NCBI GenBank assembly: GCA_002150815.3
Contig: NDFF03000135.1
Coordinates: forward strand, 124,001 to 188,000
Direction: 5' to 3'
Source: Grammothele lineata
Lineage: Eukaryota; Basidiomycota; Agaricomycetes; Polyporales; Polyporaceae
DNA: 64,000 nt
The notes under the pieces are model-generated. The model searched no databases. It was not told where the DNA came from and worked only from the letters and a program-made list of their open reading frames with translations. Below, one piece after another: positions 11,472 to 23,168 of the stretch. A program made the position numbers and the translations under genes. Position 1 is the first letter of the stretch. Each line of letters opens with the position of its first letter.

Positions 11472-13441
11472 ATGTCTAGCGGAACGTCGCCCCGGTCGTC
11501 AACTACCACTTTCAATGGCCAGGATCCGGTTGAGGAGCTCGAGGGGCTGCAGAGGGAGGAGCTACGCGCTGAGCAGTACGGCGGTGACGATCCCCAGGAG
11601 CCGCTGCCCAAGGAGAACGGTCAGATCCCCATCCCGCCCGAAGACAAGCCTGACCCCAACAAGATCGGTTGGAACGGGCCCGACGATCCCGAAAACCCTC
11701 AAAACTGGTCGACTCGGCGGAAATGGGCGATCACGATCCTCTGCACGCTCCTGACGGTCAATGTGTACGTGCGATCAGTTCACATGTTGGCTAATGTCGC
11801 TGACTGTCATCGGACGGACAGTACGTTCGCGTCATCTGCTCCCTCCACCGCGGGCTTGCTCATCGCGGCCGAGTTCGGCGTTAGCCGTGAAGTGGGCTAC
11901 CTGGTGACCTCCATCTTCCTCTGTGGCTACGTTGTTGGACCTCTGCTCTGGGGGCCTGGCTCCGAGGTGTTCGGTCGACGGGTGATCTTCCGCCTTTGTC
12001 TCGCCTGCTACACCATCCTTCACCTCGGACAGGCCCTCGCGCACAACATGGAGACCCTCCTCATCACGCGTTTCCTCAGTGGGGTTTTTGCTTGCGCACC
12101 GCTCACGATTTGCGGTGGTGTCATCGTCGACATCTGGGATCCTGTCACTCGTGGACGCGCGACGGCGCTTTTCTCCGCGGGCGTGTTCGTCGGCCCGGTG
12201 CTTGGGCCTATTGCCGGTGGTTTGTGAGTGTTGTCCCTGCATTCTTCTCGTGCAACTCCGCGCGCCTCTAAAGAAGTTCGGCTGATTGACGTTCCTTTCG
12301 GCAATAGCTTAACCATGAGCTTCCTCGGCTGGCGCTGGGTCTTTTGGATCATGATGATCTTTGCGGGGACGTGCACCTTCCTCGCGTTCGTTTTCCTTCC
12401 CGAGACGTACGCGCCGGTGTTGCTTCTGTGGAGGGCAGAGCGCCTGCGCAAGGCGGAGCCCGAGAAGAACGCCCAGCTCTACGCGGAGCACGAGCGTTCT
12501 GACTGGTCTGTTCGCGGGATTATCCACCGTACAGTCTACCGCCCAGTCCAGATGCTCATCCAGGAGCCAATCCTCGTCCTCGTAACAGTTTACCTCTCCC
12601 TCGTTTACGGTGTTCTCTACGCTAGTAAGCCCTCTCCTCGCGTCTGCTGCTTTTCTTTCAATGCTGACTTGGGGTCAAGTGTTCGAGGCGCTCCCCCTCA
12701 TTTTCATCGGCACACGCGGGTTCAACATCGGCGAGTCCGGCCTCATCTTCATCGGCGTCGGGATCGGCACCTCGATCGGCGCATACCTCACCATCCCTCT
12801 CACAAAGCACTACCCGCATCTCATCATCAAGTGGCGCGGGTTCCCCCCGCCCGAGGAGCGCCTCCTTGGGGCCATGATCGGCGCGCCCGCTCTTGTTGCT
12901 GGGGCGTTCTGGCTCGGATGGACGGGCCAGTACCCGAGCGTCCACTGGATCGTGCCTGCGCTCGCGACGATCCCTATCGGCGCGAGCGTCGCGCTCATCT
13001 TTAACGCGTTCTTGGTACGTCTCTCGCCTCGCGGCGTTACTACGTCGCATGTACTGACCTCCTCACGTCTAGGCATATCTCGTCGACACGTACCTGCAGT
13101 ACAGTGCGTCAGCCTTCTCCGCCAACACGATCATCCGGTCCTCCGTCGGTGCCGCCTTCCCGCTCTTCACCGTGCAGATGTTCGAACGGCTGGGGATCAA
13201 CTGGGCGTGCACGCTCATCGGCTTCTGCGCGCTCCTCCTCGCGCCGAGCCCTTTCCTGTTCTACAAGTACGGCGCGCGGATCCGCGCCAAGTCCAAGTTC
13301 TCCCCGTGTCTTGTAAGTCTCCGGCCCTTTGTGTGTTGTTTATTGTTTGCTGATCTCAGCCCCTCGCAGGATCTGGTCATTGCAAAGGAGCTCGCTGCGG
13401 AGGAGGCGGCCGCGGCAGCAAAGGGAGACGCCAAGGTTTGA
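11472..13441 (+). CDS. MFS transporter, DHA1 drug:proton antiporter / TPO1-like
   Basis: A 552-residue plasma-membrane transporter, probably a proton antiporter for drugs, polyamines or other organic cations. Six exons: 11472-11764, 11822-12223, 12308-12624, 12680-13014, 13073-13312 and 13370-13441. A hydrophilic N-terminus contains the DHA1 hallmark GPDDPENPQNWSTRRKW just before span 1. Motif A between spans 2 and 3 reads GPGSEVFGRR. The antiporter motif region GVFVGPVLGPIAGGF sits in span 5, followed by LGWRWVFWIM in span 6. The second half includes FLVDTYLQ-like ending spans (AYLVDTYLQYSASAF) and a lysine/alanine-rich tail. The exact substrate cannot be read from sequence. No biosynthetic cluster surrounds it. 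Confidence 0.92.
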
Positions 13442-15371
13442 GCCGCACTTTGCTCGCTTTTCCCTCCCGGGTCTCGGGGCTCGCCACTTTCGCCTGCCCA
13501 TACGCCGCCGTTAAACTTGTACATAAGTTATCCTTTTAGCGCCTGCTCCATCTCCGCCGCACTCTTGGACTCTGGGATGCCATTAGACACTGGAGATCGT
13601 CTCCATGACCTCACCGCACCGCACCGCACCGCACCGTCGTACTCACTGTATCCACTACGTTCCTACGTTCCCCTGCATACTACTTACATCTGGCATTTAC
13701 TAGTCCCTCTTCTTCCGCTTACGATTCGCCATACGCTGACTAACTCATTGTATGGCTGCTCTCAAGTTATGAACTTCACGCGCTATCCGTAGACTTTCCC
13801 GCAAAAGTTCCCGTCATTATCATCCGTCGAGGAATATTCCGCGAACAAACTAGTATGTAGGAGCCACTTTAGTACGCATAGAGCCAATGCATCTTCTTTC
13901 GAACAGCCTCCAATGGGCACGACTTGACGCACGACTCCTCTTGTCCCGCGTTCAAACAAGTTTCTCGCGTTGTGGCCGACTCGAGCCTCGTGCTTCTGAG
14001 GCGAGACTTCTTGACAGCCGCCTCTTCCTAGAAAGGCAGGTGGAAGAGCTCCTCCGGCGGTGTGACATGCTAACGCCCCTGTCACGCCTGCCGCGCTGGC
14101 AGCGCCGAGAATGGAGGGCCGTCCGGCGTCTTGTCTGCCACCATCCGCCTGACCTCAGGTTTCGGGCCTGTTGTCTTGGACTGTCCTGACGGTCTGGTAT
14201 TCGCAGATGTTGCTGGGTGTCCGCTGATGCTTGGGGATTTCCGGGAACTGAGCGCGTCCCGTGTCTGCGACTCGCCTACACGGCCCCAACGATTCGACCC
14301 AGAGGAGTCTATCGCCACGATGTCACTATGCCGCTGTCCACACTGCTAAGAGCGGGATTTTGACTGAGCCTATGACGTTCATCATCTAAATGGTGAGTTG
14401 TCCCTCCCTGAGCTTTTCACGGTGCCCTTCCTAAAGAGCCCTGTAGCGGACAAGGGAGCGGCTATATGCGCAGCGTGGCATGATATTCTCTCTTGCAGAC
14501 AACGACGGCGAACATTTACGTGCGCGATTACAACCCCTTCCCCGTCTTTCCTACCGCTGCACTGCCGTTTTTTTCTTCAAAATCACCCTGAGTCATGCAA
14601 TGACACTATCGCGCCCCTCGAAGGGCCGCTAGCCTGCCCCGCCGCAGAAATCGGCCCCGGGGGTAGAGGTGGCCAGGTAAAACGCTTTCACGGCTCGTCA
14701 AAGGATTCTATGTTGACAATATTCTTGGGGTGTTTATGATATGACAGCACCCGACGTCGGTCCATTAGCCTCTGGCTGGCCCGGCGCCTCGATCCCGGAG
14801 CTCTGGGCCTTTTGATTATAGCTCCAGTTTAAAGCGAAAGGGAGACAAAGGAGAAGGCGCTCGGCGTGTCGCGGCACAGCAGCCCGTGACGGAGGGAGCC
14901 GAATAGGACTTCGACGGCGCGGCAAGCGCCAATGAGAATCCCGCCGCGCCCTTGTCCCCTGGCAACCTCGCAGCTCCCGGGATCCGTTTGGCTGCCTTTA
15001 GATCGAAATTGAAGCCAATAATCTACAAAGGGACGATGCAGGAGGTCTCGTGCAGCCGTGCGGATCCGCAGCGCGGCGCTCTACACCGTTACGTCTCCCG
15101 TTCCCGATCCGGTTAGGGCTGGCCACGCAGAGTACTTCGCAAAGCTTCCCGCCCGCGACACTCGTCAAAGACTTTCGTCGATTCGCTTTGTCGCGCAAGG
15201 CCAGCTGGAATGTTTGCCCCCACCAAACATTCTGAGGTTATAACCTCCCTCGCCCTAGTGGTTCGCCTCTCCTATCCGTTAACACACAGACCCGCGTACC
15301 ACACCGCACCGCGTACTCCTCCGACAGAACATCACACCACACCACATTTTTGTGACGCACCATCCACGCCG
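13442..15371. other. Intergenic, no gene recognised
   Basis: Nearly 2 kb with only short open frames lacking domain-like sequence. It holds a CACCG microsatellite at 13612. Immediately upstream of 15372 the leader is CACACC-rich. Confidence 0.5.
13612..13636. repeat. CACCG microsatellite, five copies
   Basis: Five perfect tandem CACCG units in the 3' flank of the MFS gene. Confidence 0.9.
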
Positions 15372-17430
15372 ATGGCTGAACCTTACGCCTGGGGCTTCGG
15401 GTATGTGCCCGTCTTGAGTTCCGTACGCCGCCGCGATCGTACACTGACCACATTGGCTCAGCTTCGATCAGGTCGAGCAAGCCCCCGATCACACGCGCAG
15501 AGGCCTCCCTCCACTCCCCTACGGCGGCGTCCATACCCCTTCATATTTGCCGCCTCCGAGTTTCACCCCCACACACTTCATGAGCGGCGGCTGGGGGCAG
15601 GCTGGTCCGCCGGCCGCCCATCCCTACTTCCCACCGACTGCCCCCCAGGCCCAGTCTTTCTACCAGCCTGCGCCCACTTCCAACCCGGTTTACCCCTCCA
15701 TTCCGAACGGGGCTGGCTTCTCCCAGTGGGCACCTGATGCGGGTCCTGGGAGCTTCTATGAGGCAAGCGGATTCGTGGACGGACACGACGCGAATAATTG
15801 GTGAGTTCGCTCTTCGTTCTTCTCAACGTCAGCTATACCGACTCCTCCTTGTTTGTGTAGGAACCCGCCCAACACACCTGATCTGTCCGACCCTCTCGAC
15901 CCCATATGGACGTCGATACTTTCCCAGCATGCCCCCAGTGTGGCGTACGGCTATGTTGGCACTAGCGAGCCTCAGAATGCGTATGCCGGAAATATCATGT
16001 ATGGAAATCTCGTGCCTCCCACTCGCGGAGGCGTTCCATCATCTTCCTACGTCTATCTCCCGGCAACGCAACCTGGCCCTTCACGTCCGCGGGAGCTTGC
16101 CCTGCCTCCCGCTGCATCGACCGCCAACCAGGGAATACCATCTCCGACCGGCTCGCTCTATGTTCCTCGCGTCTCTCCTTCTCTCCCCACTCCTCCCTCT
16201 GGCAATCATACGACCGCTCACGTTCGCCAGATCCTCATCGATCCTTCTACTTCTCCTTCGCTCCCTGCTCTCTCTGGTTCTGTAGCCGCGGTGTCCCCTG
16301 CCCGAAAGGGCAAGCAGAAGGCGAAGACTTCGAAGCCGGCCAGGAAGGCTACAACTGCTCCCACTGCGAAGGCGAGCCTTCTCGGCAAGCCAGACGCCAA
16401 CACCGCTGCTCGCACACTAAAGGCCAAATGCAGCATCAATGACCTCACGGTAGAGGAGACGGACAACTTCGACGAGAACGCCTGGGTTCAATGCAACTGG
16501 GACGGCGGCTGTGGAAAGTGGTTCAAGATCAAGCACATATGGTCTGAGCACATCTACCACGAGGACGGTCATCGCGCGCAGGTAGAGGCGCTTCCGACGA
16601 AGCCAACTGGGAAGAAGGGATTGGACGGGAAACCGTGTCGCTGGGGTGACTGCGGAACGGCCAAGGAACTCATTCCGACTCTTCACATAGTCGTCACTGA
16701 AGCTCGTACCGAGATTCGTCAGCACACTGAAGGGATGGAGAGCCACATAAGGAAGAGCCACCTTCTGGAGCGTCACTGTCACTGCCCGTTCTGCGAGACG
16801 ACCATGCGCAACGACTCCTACACGGATAGGCACGGACAGGCACATCTGTGCAAACACAATCCCGAGAACATGGAAACGGAGACGTTTGGTCGGTACGTGG
16901 CGTTCCTTACGTCCGAGATCCGCAAATCGGAATATGTCTCTCGCCGGATCCTGGACGCGGTCGTCGAACGTCTCAGGAAGTATGGCCAGAAGGTTCCTGC
17001 CGAAATCGCCGCTTATCTTGCGAGCGAGGACTGCGAGACTCTTCCAGCCCTCATCCTATTCACCCACCCTACCATCGAGCCCATGGGCAAGAGGTTCCCG
17101 CCTCGGCCGCCGCGCAGACGTGCACGGACGAATAAAACCACCCGGAAGAACAAGGCTCAAGCACCTGCTACAGCCAGCACGTCTCAGCTCGTCCAGGACA
17201 GCACACCGGTATTCCTGCAGTCGCCTAACCCCGCGAGCCCTGCCTCGGTTCCCACGCCGCCAACCGACCAGCCCGTTCCTGCTCCCCTGTCGGCTGATGA
17301 CTCTGGACACTGGGACGCATTCACTGGTATCGCTGCTAGTACTCAAGATGACGCTCAGCTCGACGCCGCTGCCGAACTTGAACGCGCCTTGCTCTCCTGG
17401 AGCCCGACACAGTCCTGGACCTCGCTCTAG
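15372..17430 (+). CDS. C2H2-like zinc-finger protein, putative DNA-binding regulator
   Basis: 645 residues from three exons (15372-15400, 15462-15800, 15861-17430). The first half is disordered and rich in P, S, Y and G. A cluster of Cys/His motifs follows: CNWDGGCGKWFKIKHIWSEH with HEDGH after it, CRWGDCG with a later H-x4-H (SHIRKSH), and CHCPFC before RHGQAHLCKH. Spacing between the Cys pairs (C-x5-C and C-x4-C) resembles Gli/ZIC-type split C2H2 fingers. A basic stretch PPRRRARTNKTTRKNK near residue 530-545 could be a nuclear localisation signal. The last 100 residues are acidic and S/T/P-rich, like an activation domain. DNA targets are unknown. The first coding exon is only 29 nt. The regulator role is inferred from motif layout. 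Confidence 0.75.
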
Positions 17431-17800
17431 CTTCACTCCCAGCCTCAGCCCCTTCCCCTGTTCTCGGAGACCGCCGTTGCTGACGTGTGGGGGAGCCCTT
17501 CCTTGCACGACGCCACCACTCGGTAGACACTTGAGGATGTCACTCCGACGACGTTTTGCTTCCACCTGAGGTTGACGATGCTTCGTCGGCCCAGCTGATC
17601 TGCCTTGTCCTTGGATCTCTCCCACGTCCTCGTATTTAAGTGAATCTCTTAGATGATCCCTATTCACATTGCCTGTATAATAGCCGCATGTATATAAGCC
17701 GATACCTTCATGTATGATAGTGCACTTCAATCTCATCCTCATATATTGGCCGCAAGCTCAAAACGTCTTGAACCAAGGGCGTATCGCGACCTCAAGTGTA
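17431..17800. other. Convergent 3' flanks
   Basis: The 3' ends of the zinc-finger gene (plus) and the phospholipase gene (minus) face each other. No gene seen. Confidence 0.6.
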
Positions 17801-20800
17801 TCAATGGTTATGGTTCCCAAGACGTTTCCGAAGGTGCGATAGTCGTTGCTCCCATTCGCGCCGCTTGCGTTCCATCCGTTTGCGCATCCACACGGCTCGA
17901 AGAAGGCGAACGATCTTCTCACGGCTCTCTTCGAAGTTGCCCTAAGACGCGCCCGTCGATCGTTAGCAGCACGCCCTCCTCAGTAGTACAACACGGTCGC
18001 GAGATTGAGAACGCCACGAACCTCCGCGACGTCCAGCAGCGCCTGGCTATCTTCCACCTGCACCTCCCGACACCACGTCGAGATGCTGGTCGGGTCGAAG
18101 CCGGGTACGCGTTGTTCGTTCGGGGCAAGTGGGATGTATACTACCGCAATCCCATCCTGGCGGAGAAGAGCGGCTTCGTCCAGCTCGTCGAGCCGCGCGG
18201 CGGCCGAGCCCACGTCTGCGGGGCGTGAGGACCCGATCCAGACTTCGCATGTACCCAACGAAGGTGCGGATTCGCGGGAAGTGCTCGAAGTTGCTTCCGG
18301 GTCGTCTGTACATACCGAAGACAACCCAGTGATAGTCAAAATCTGTAAGTACGGAGGGTGAGGAACGACGGACGGACCTTGGGGCATCTCGCGTCGTTCA
18401 GTCGAGCTCTGCCGATCCGCTTGCTTCACCAGAGCAGACTCTTGAGTTTCTGCGAGCTTGCGGTTCGCGTCCGTCGGCGTTGAGGCTTCGTACTGAGGCA
18501 CCCCTTGACTTAAGCCGGTTGTTTCCTCCCGACGTTCAGCAACAAGGTCGTCTGAAGGATGGACGCGAGCAGGCCAAGTCGCGCCCCGTGGCCACGTAGT
18601 CAACCCTCGTCTTGCCGCGAGTTCTGAAGTCCAGCCGTCAGCGCTCGATCAAGCCAATAATCCGATGACTACCTTCTGCACGAGTAAACCAGAGGTCCTG
18701 TTAGACACGACGACGTTAGTAAGAGACACAAGACGCGACAATGGATAGGATTGAACCTGGGAGTCGGCACTAGCATCCAAGGCAATGATGCAGTCCACGT
18801 TACGTCGAAGGAAAGGATAGTACGGTATGTTTAATTCAGCTGTCAAATATCAGCACACGTATATTTGTATGATGGAGTCTTCCATACCTCCTGCGTCCTA
18901 CGAAAGAAGTTTTGATTAGACTGAACCAACGTTGAACAGATTCGCGCTCACCATGAAGCCCAGAGTGTCATGTTCGGTGATGTTGTGCGGACTATCGTAA
19001 CGCAACTGGCCGACAAGCCCCTTTAAGAAGTTCGGAAGCTAGTTGTATTTACGTGTCAGCCGACGTTTCACATAATCGAGGGAGGAGAAACGGGCCTGGC
19101 TGGGCAAGACAGGATGGATCAACCCGAGGTCCTGTTCGTTCTCCGTCGCGATGTCTTTGAGCCACTTATATAGCTGGACTGGGAGCACTGCAAGCATCGG
19201 CTCGATTTCGCGGAAATAGTGCTGCACATAGCGGTGAGCGCTATGTATACGGGATTCTCTGAGAAACATACTTTGAGGGAGGCGCAGAAAGCTGACCCGA
19301 AGATCCTGTTGATTGTCAGTCTCGTGACTGGGTCAAACCGCATGGGTTGGGGCGTACCCGGTGAGTATCGTAAAGCTGATTTCAGGCTATATAGTACGCA
19401 GTGAACACCGTGCTCTCTGAGTCGTCATGCCGGCGACGTACTCGTTTATCGAGACTTTTCCCGTTCATGAACGGGCGGCCAAGTGCCCAGGAGGGAACCC
19501 AAGCTGGTCGAAGCGTCAAATTTTGCTCAAGACGTCCAAGTTTTAGACGCTAACCGCCGATCTCATCGCAGCCAACCTCGTAAGGAGTGAACTCGTACCA
19601 GAGCCAACGGATACTTTGTGCCAGTTTGTCGTGCTCCTTCTCGAGCGACTTGGTCCGGGATGCGCTGACGGAGAAGGCCTCGGCACGTTCTACCTCGCGG
19701 AGAGCCGCTTCCTTCTCTGACGGGGTGACTAGTACAACGAAGTCCAGTGATCAGACCACTGAGGGTGCATGGGGGATACGTAGCTTACCGTGCTGAATGG
19801 CGCTCAGAATGGGCAGTGGAAGGTCACCAGTGTCAACATTCAGCCGGAAATTGTGCAGCGAGAGATGTCGTGGGTCTAGCTTCGCTACGTCCGACGGGAC
19901 ATAAAGTCGAGAGGACAGTAATGTTCCGTATAGATCAACAAGGGACACAGTGCCGTCCTTTCCTGCCGCTTTGCGGAGCATGCCTTCCTGTAGCGCGCCA
20001 AGTCATTGCACATTCTCGCATAGAAAGTGGGGAAGAACATACTAGTAGGTACTACGGAAGGAAGAATGTTAGTAGAAATAAACAAACGAGGGGGAGAAGT
20101 TAAATACTTTGTTTGTAGGAGGATTAACAAGAGCGTCGAGCGTTTCCATGTCGAGGTAGCTAGTCTTGAGGCGATCCTTTGCATGGGACGCCGCGAGCTT
20201 GGGATCATGAGATCCGGAGATTCCGGAGTACATAATTCCCAAGGCCCAGCAGCTTCCTAAGAAACGACTTCAGACCAACGATCGACCTAACTGATGTCAT
20301 TACTCACCAGAAACGCCAGCTGTATAGGCCACGCAGTCCAGAATGCCAAGGGTTTTCGCCGCAGACAGAGAACCCAGGGTGTTGAGCATTGCGCGAAAAC
20401 CTGACGACGTCAACGACTTTAGTAAAACTAGTCCGGTAAGGCTGGTCAACATGTACCTCCACCGGATCCTGCTATAGCAACGATTGGGAGATCACGTTCA
20501 TCAACTTCGCTCTCGGGAACACCCATCAACTTCGCAAAGGCGATCCGCATCTTCCGCTTGCGCTCCCCAAGAAACGCACGTTCAGCGATGCATAAGTCTT
20601 CCCCAAGCCGGACTTCAGCGTCCCACTCGCACTCCGGATGAAGGGCAAGGTCCGGCGGCGTGTTGACAATCACATCATAGAGCGACCCAGGGCTCATGCC
20701 AAGTTCTAGCAGGAGGGCTGAGAGGCGTTGTTGGATGTCTGATACTGAGAAGGACTCGGGCCAAGGCAATTCGGGCTTGACGAAGGTGGGCCATTTCCAC

Positions 20801-20950
20801 GTGGAGAGAACCGAGTTTATGTTCGGAACGGGAGTGGAGAATTGGAGGAAGCGAAGCCCTTTCCATGGATCTGACTAGAATCCTATTGTGAGAAACTGCG
20901 GCCACATCAAAATACAAAAGTCAACTTACTTCCTCATCTTCACTCTGGTC
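17801..20950 (-). CDS. Cytosolic phospholipase A2 / lysophospholipase-like protein (start unresolved)
   Basis: A lipolytic acyl hydrolase of the cPLA2/PLB catalytic family. Sixteen exons are supported, from an acidic exon at 20930-20950 (DQSEDEE) to the stop at 17801. Catalytic elements in order are the oxyanion glycine loop IAGSGGGFRAM, the nucleophile motif AGVSGSCWALG (GxSGS), and the acid motif DAGAELNIPYYP. Other family landmarks are WLWYEFTPYEVGCDEIGAW, PEISFTILTGIFGSAFCA and LDASADSQDLWF. A P/S/T-rich insertion of about 100 residues precedes GIAVVYIPLAPNE. The C-terminus is strongly basic (RAVWMRKRMERKRREW). The intron at 19039-19095 appears to use a GC donor, and one exon (18898-18907) is only 10 nt. 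No in-frame ATG lies at the 5' end, so at least one upstream exon is missing from this model. Confidence 0.88.
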
Positions 20951-21814
20951 CTGTGAAAGGTGTGTTATCTGACGGACTTCACTTTACGCCTGTCAAAAAG
21001 ACGTACTGTGCTGTCTCTGTTTTTCGCGGGTTTTATAGGGGTCTGACGGGTTTATCACCGTGCGGGACGCATGTCAGTTCAAGTCCACAAAAATATGGGT
21101 AAGAAAAGAAACTTGCAGCACTCGTTGAAAGCGGTGGTTGGAACGGTGAAGTAGTCATCAAACGCTGGCCGTCTCGTTTGGTGGCACTCCAACTTTTGTA
21201 CCATAGGGGTGTGCTGAGAATGAGGCACGCCGTCCCAAAGATGAACCATGGGTATGATAAGTTATCTACACGTGGTTAAAGCCATTCAGCACTGATTCCT
21301 ATACCGTTTGTGGGTAAATCGAGATAGCCACATACTAGAAATACCCTGTATTTGGGCTTTTTCTGTGGCCGTCGTTTTCCTGGCCCAGAATATATTTCGT
21401 TTTTGGAGTTGACTGGCACTAATCCTGATTGCGCTGATTCTTCGTACCACCTTAAGTCGAGGATGTGAGAGACTCATCCAGGTGCGCCGACTTGCGTCGT
21501 CGGATGGTGGAAATGCAGACGCATGCAGACAGAAAGACGAGGATGTCGTGGTCTTCGAACCCCAACCGATACCATCAACCAATACGTCATCCCGTCTTAG
21601 GCGGCGGTCCAGGCCCGGGCCGCCATACCGCCCCTCAGTTCGAACCCCTCAGGGGGCATTCGATGCGGTACACACCTCCTCCCTATACCCTAGCCACCAC
21701 GAGTTGAGCATGTGCAGTACAGAGTGGGCGAGTGCATGCATGCCACAACCCATGCAGCAGCAGCAAGTATTAGACCATGTATTACAGTACAGCACCGAGC
21801 GCAACAACCAGAGT
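20951..21814. other. Upstream of the phospholipase gene; possible first exon and TATA-like site
   Basis: On the minus strand, 21189-21251 reads as a hydrophobic span (WFIFGTACLILSTPLWYKSW) that could be an N-terminal membrane anchor of the phospholipase, but I could not join it in frame with confidence. A TATA-like CCCTATAAAA occurs on the minus strand at 21031-21040, between that span and the first supported exon; the two readings conflict. The NAM9 3' flank is at the right end. Confidence 0.35.
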
Positions 21815-23003
21815 CTACTGCCTGTTCTCCGGCATCCGCGCAAGCTGGCTCTTGCTCCGTATCCGCATCCTCCGCTTCGAGTACCACTCCCACGCAAGAC
21901 GCACAACCTCTCCATCCGCCTCGAAAGGTGTCGGGATCTCTGAGTAGCCAGGACGTGCAGTAGGGTGTCGGAGGTAGATGACGGAGCAGGTCGCGAAGGA
22001 AGGCTCTAGGTAGGCGGGAACGAACATCCATGGTGCTGCGTATTCCGGCAGGTGGAATGGCGTCAAGCTGGGGTCCGACACAGGCGTAGAGGGGTCGCGT
22101 GTCTTCTTAGGCTTCTTGTAAGCAGAGCCGTCAGCAGCTGTCTTCGTCTTCTTATCAACCTCAGCAGTCTCCTCGATGTCCGACTCAGCTTCTACTTCGG
22201 CCTTCGCATCTGCGTCTGTGTCAGCGGCTGCCTCCTCAGCGACTTCTTCTGCTGCCTTGGCCTCCGGATCCTCGGCTTCCTTGTCAACGACCTTGCGCGC
22301 CTTCTTGGGCTGGAGGAAACGGATAGCAGCGGGATCCACGGAGACCATATCACCTGGCGCGAGCCGCGTGTTCGCGTTTGTATGCTAGGCAAACGCTTAG
22401 TTGGTAGGGCCACACCCAAGTCGTTCACGACATACCTTCTTCCCATTAAGCATTACACTCCCGTGAACGATCATCCGCCTTGCTTCATACACACTGTGCG
22501 CGAAGCACGCGCGGAAAATGACGACGTCTATCCTGCGTTCGACCTCCGCCATCATCAAGCTTCCGACAGGCGCGAGGCCTTTGCTACGTTCATCTTCGAG
22601 CCGCTTCTGCGTGCGCTGCGCAACGAGATCTTTGCTCGCCCACCGCGCGTCCGCAACAGCCGGCGCTGCGTTCTTGAGGACTTCGGATGGGCGCACGTCG
22701 GGGAGGGTCTCGGGGAGATACCACCGCTTGAAGATCTTCTCATTAATGAAGTCGCCGTGGTACGCACGCATGAGGGTCTTCGCCGTCCATCGCCGCCAGT
22801 TTAACGTCTCCTTGTACTCAGTGCGGTTGGTAATCTTTTCCAGCGGGCCATATGAGCGGCGCCAGAGATTGTAGAGGTTGTGCGGGTGCCAGCTCTGCAG
22901 TCGCGAGCAGGTTAGTGTGACGGGCGAGAGAGACGTGGCGACAAAATATGCTAACCATACGGGGGAGACCCCTTTTGAAATTGTAGACGTTCAAGTCCCG
23001 CAT
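21815..23003 (-). CDS. NAM9: Mitochondrial small-subunit ribosomal protein uS4m
   Basis: A component of the mitochondrial 37S ribosomal subunit. Three exons (23003-22956, 22894-22436, 22384-21815) give 358 residues. The start MRDLNVYNFKRGLPRM is followed by SWHPHNLYNLWRRSYGP, typical of fungal mitochondrial S4. The S4 RNA-binding domain is at about residues 130-200: ERRIDVVIFRACFAHSVYEA, then RRMIVHGSVMLNGKK and APGDMVSVDP across the second splice. After it comes an acidic/alanine-rich insertion (EVAEEAAADTDADAKAEVEA region), then the conserved C-terminal part with PWMFVPAYLEPSFATCSVIY. Length and acidic insert agree with fungal NAM9 proteins. Its start lies 165 bases from the divergent GCP2 model. 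Confidence 0.93.
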
Positions 23004-23168
23004 GATTGCGGCCGTCTACAATGGAGATGGGGAGGGGGGACGGACGTGGTGGTCGCGAGACAAGGAGTACGGCGGAAGACGCGGGTGCTAGGGAAATTCA
23101 GCCGAGGCTAGTTCGTGTGTTGATCCATTGATATTGAAGTAAGTAAATTTGCTTATCCAGTCAACAAC
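23004..23168. promoter_or_regulatory. Short divergent promoter region, NAM9 / GCP2
   Basis: Only 165 bases separate the two annotated start codons, so transcription signals must be shared or overlap. A GGAGATGGGGAGGGGGG-like G-rich tract is at 23020-23040. Part of it may belong to a first GCP2 exon (see findings). Confidence 0.5.

Noticed and set aside
7574..13441. Idea that NDC1 and the MFS gene form a functional pair
   Set aside because: They are separated by 1.2 kb and each has its own promoter space; fungal neighbours on one strand are not operons.
18745..18775. B-box-like word on the minus strand (CAGGTTCAATCC)
   Set aside because: It is the exon-intron boundary of the phospholipase gene (Q|GTTCAATCC); the arms do not pair.
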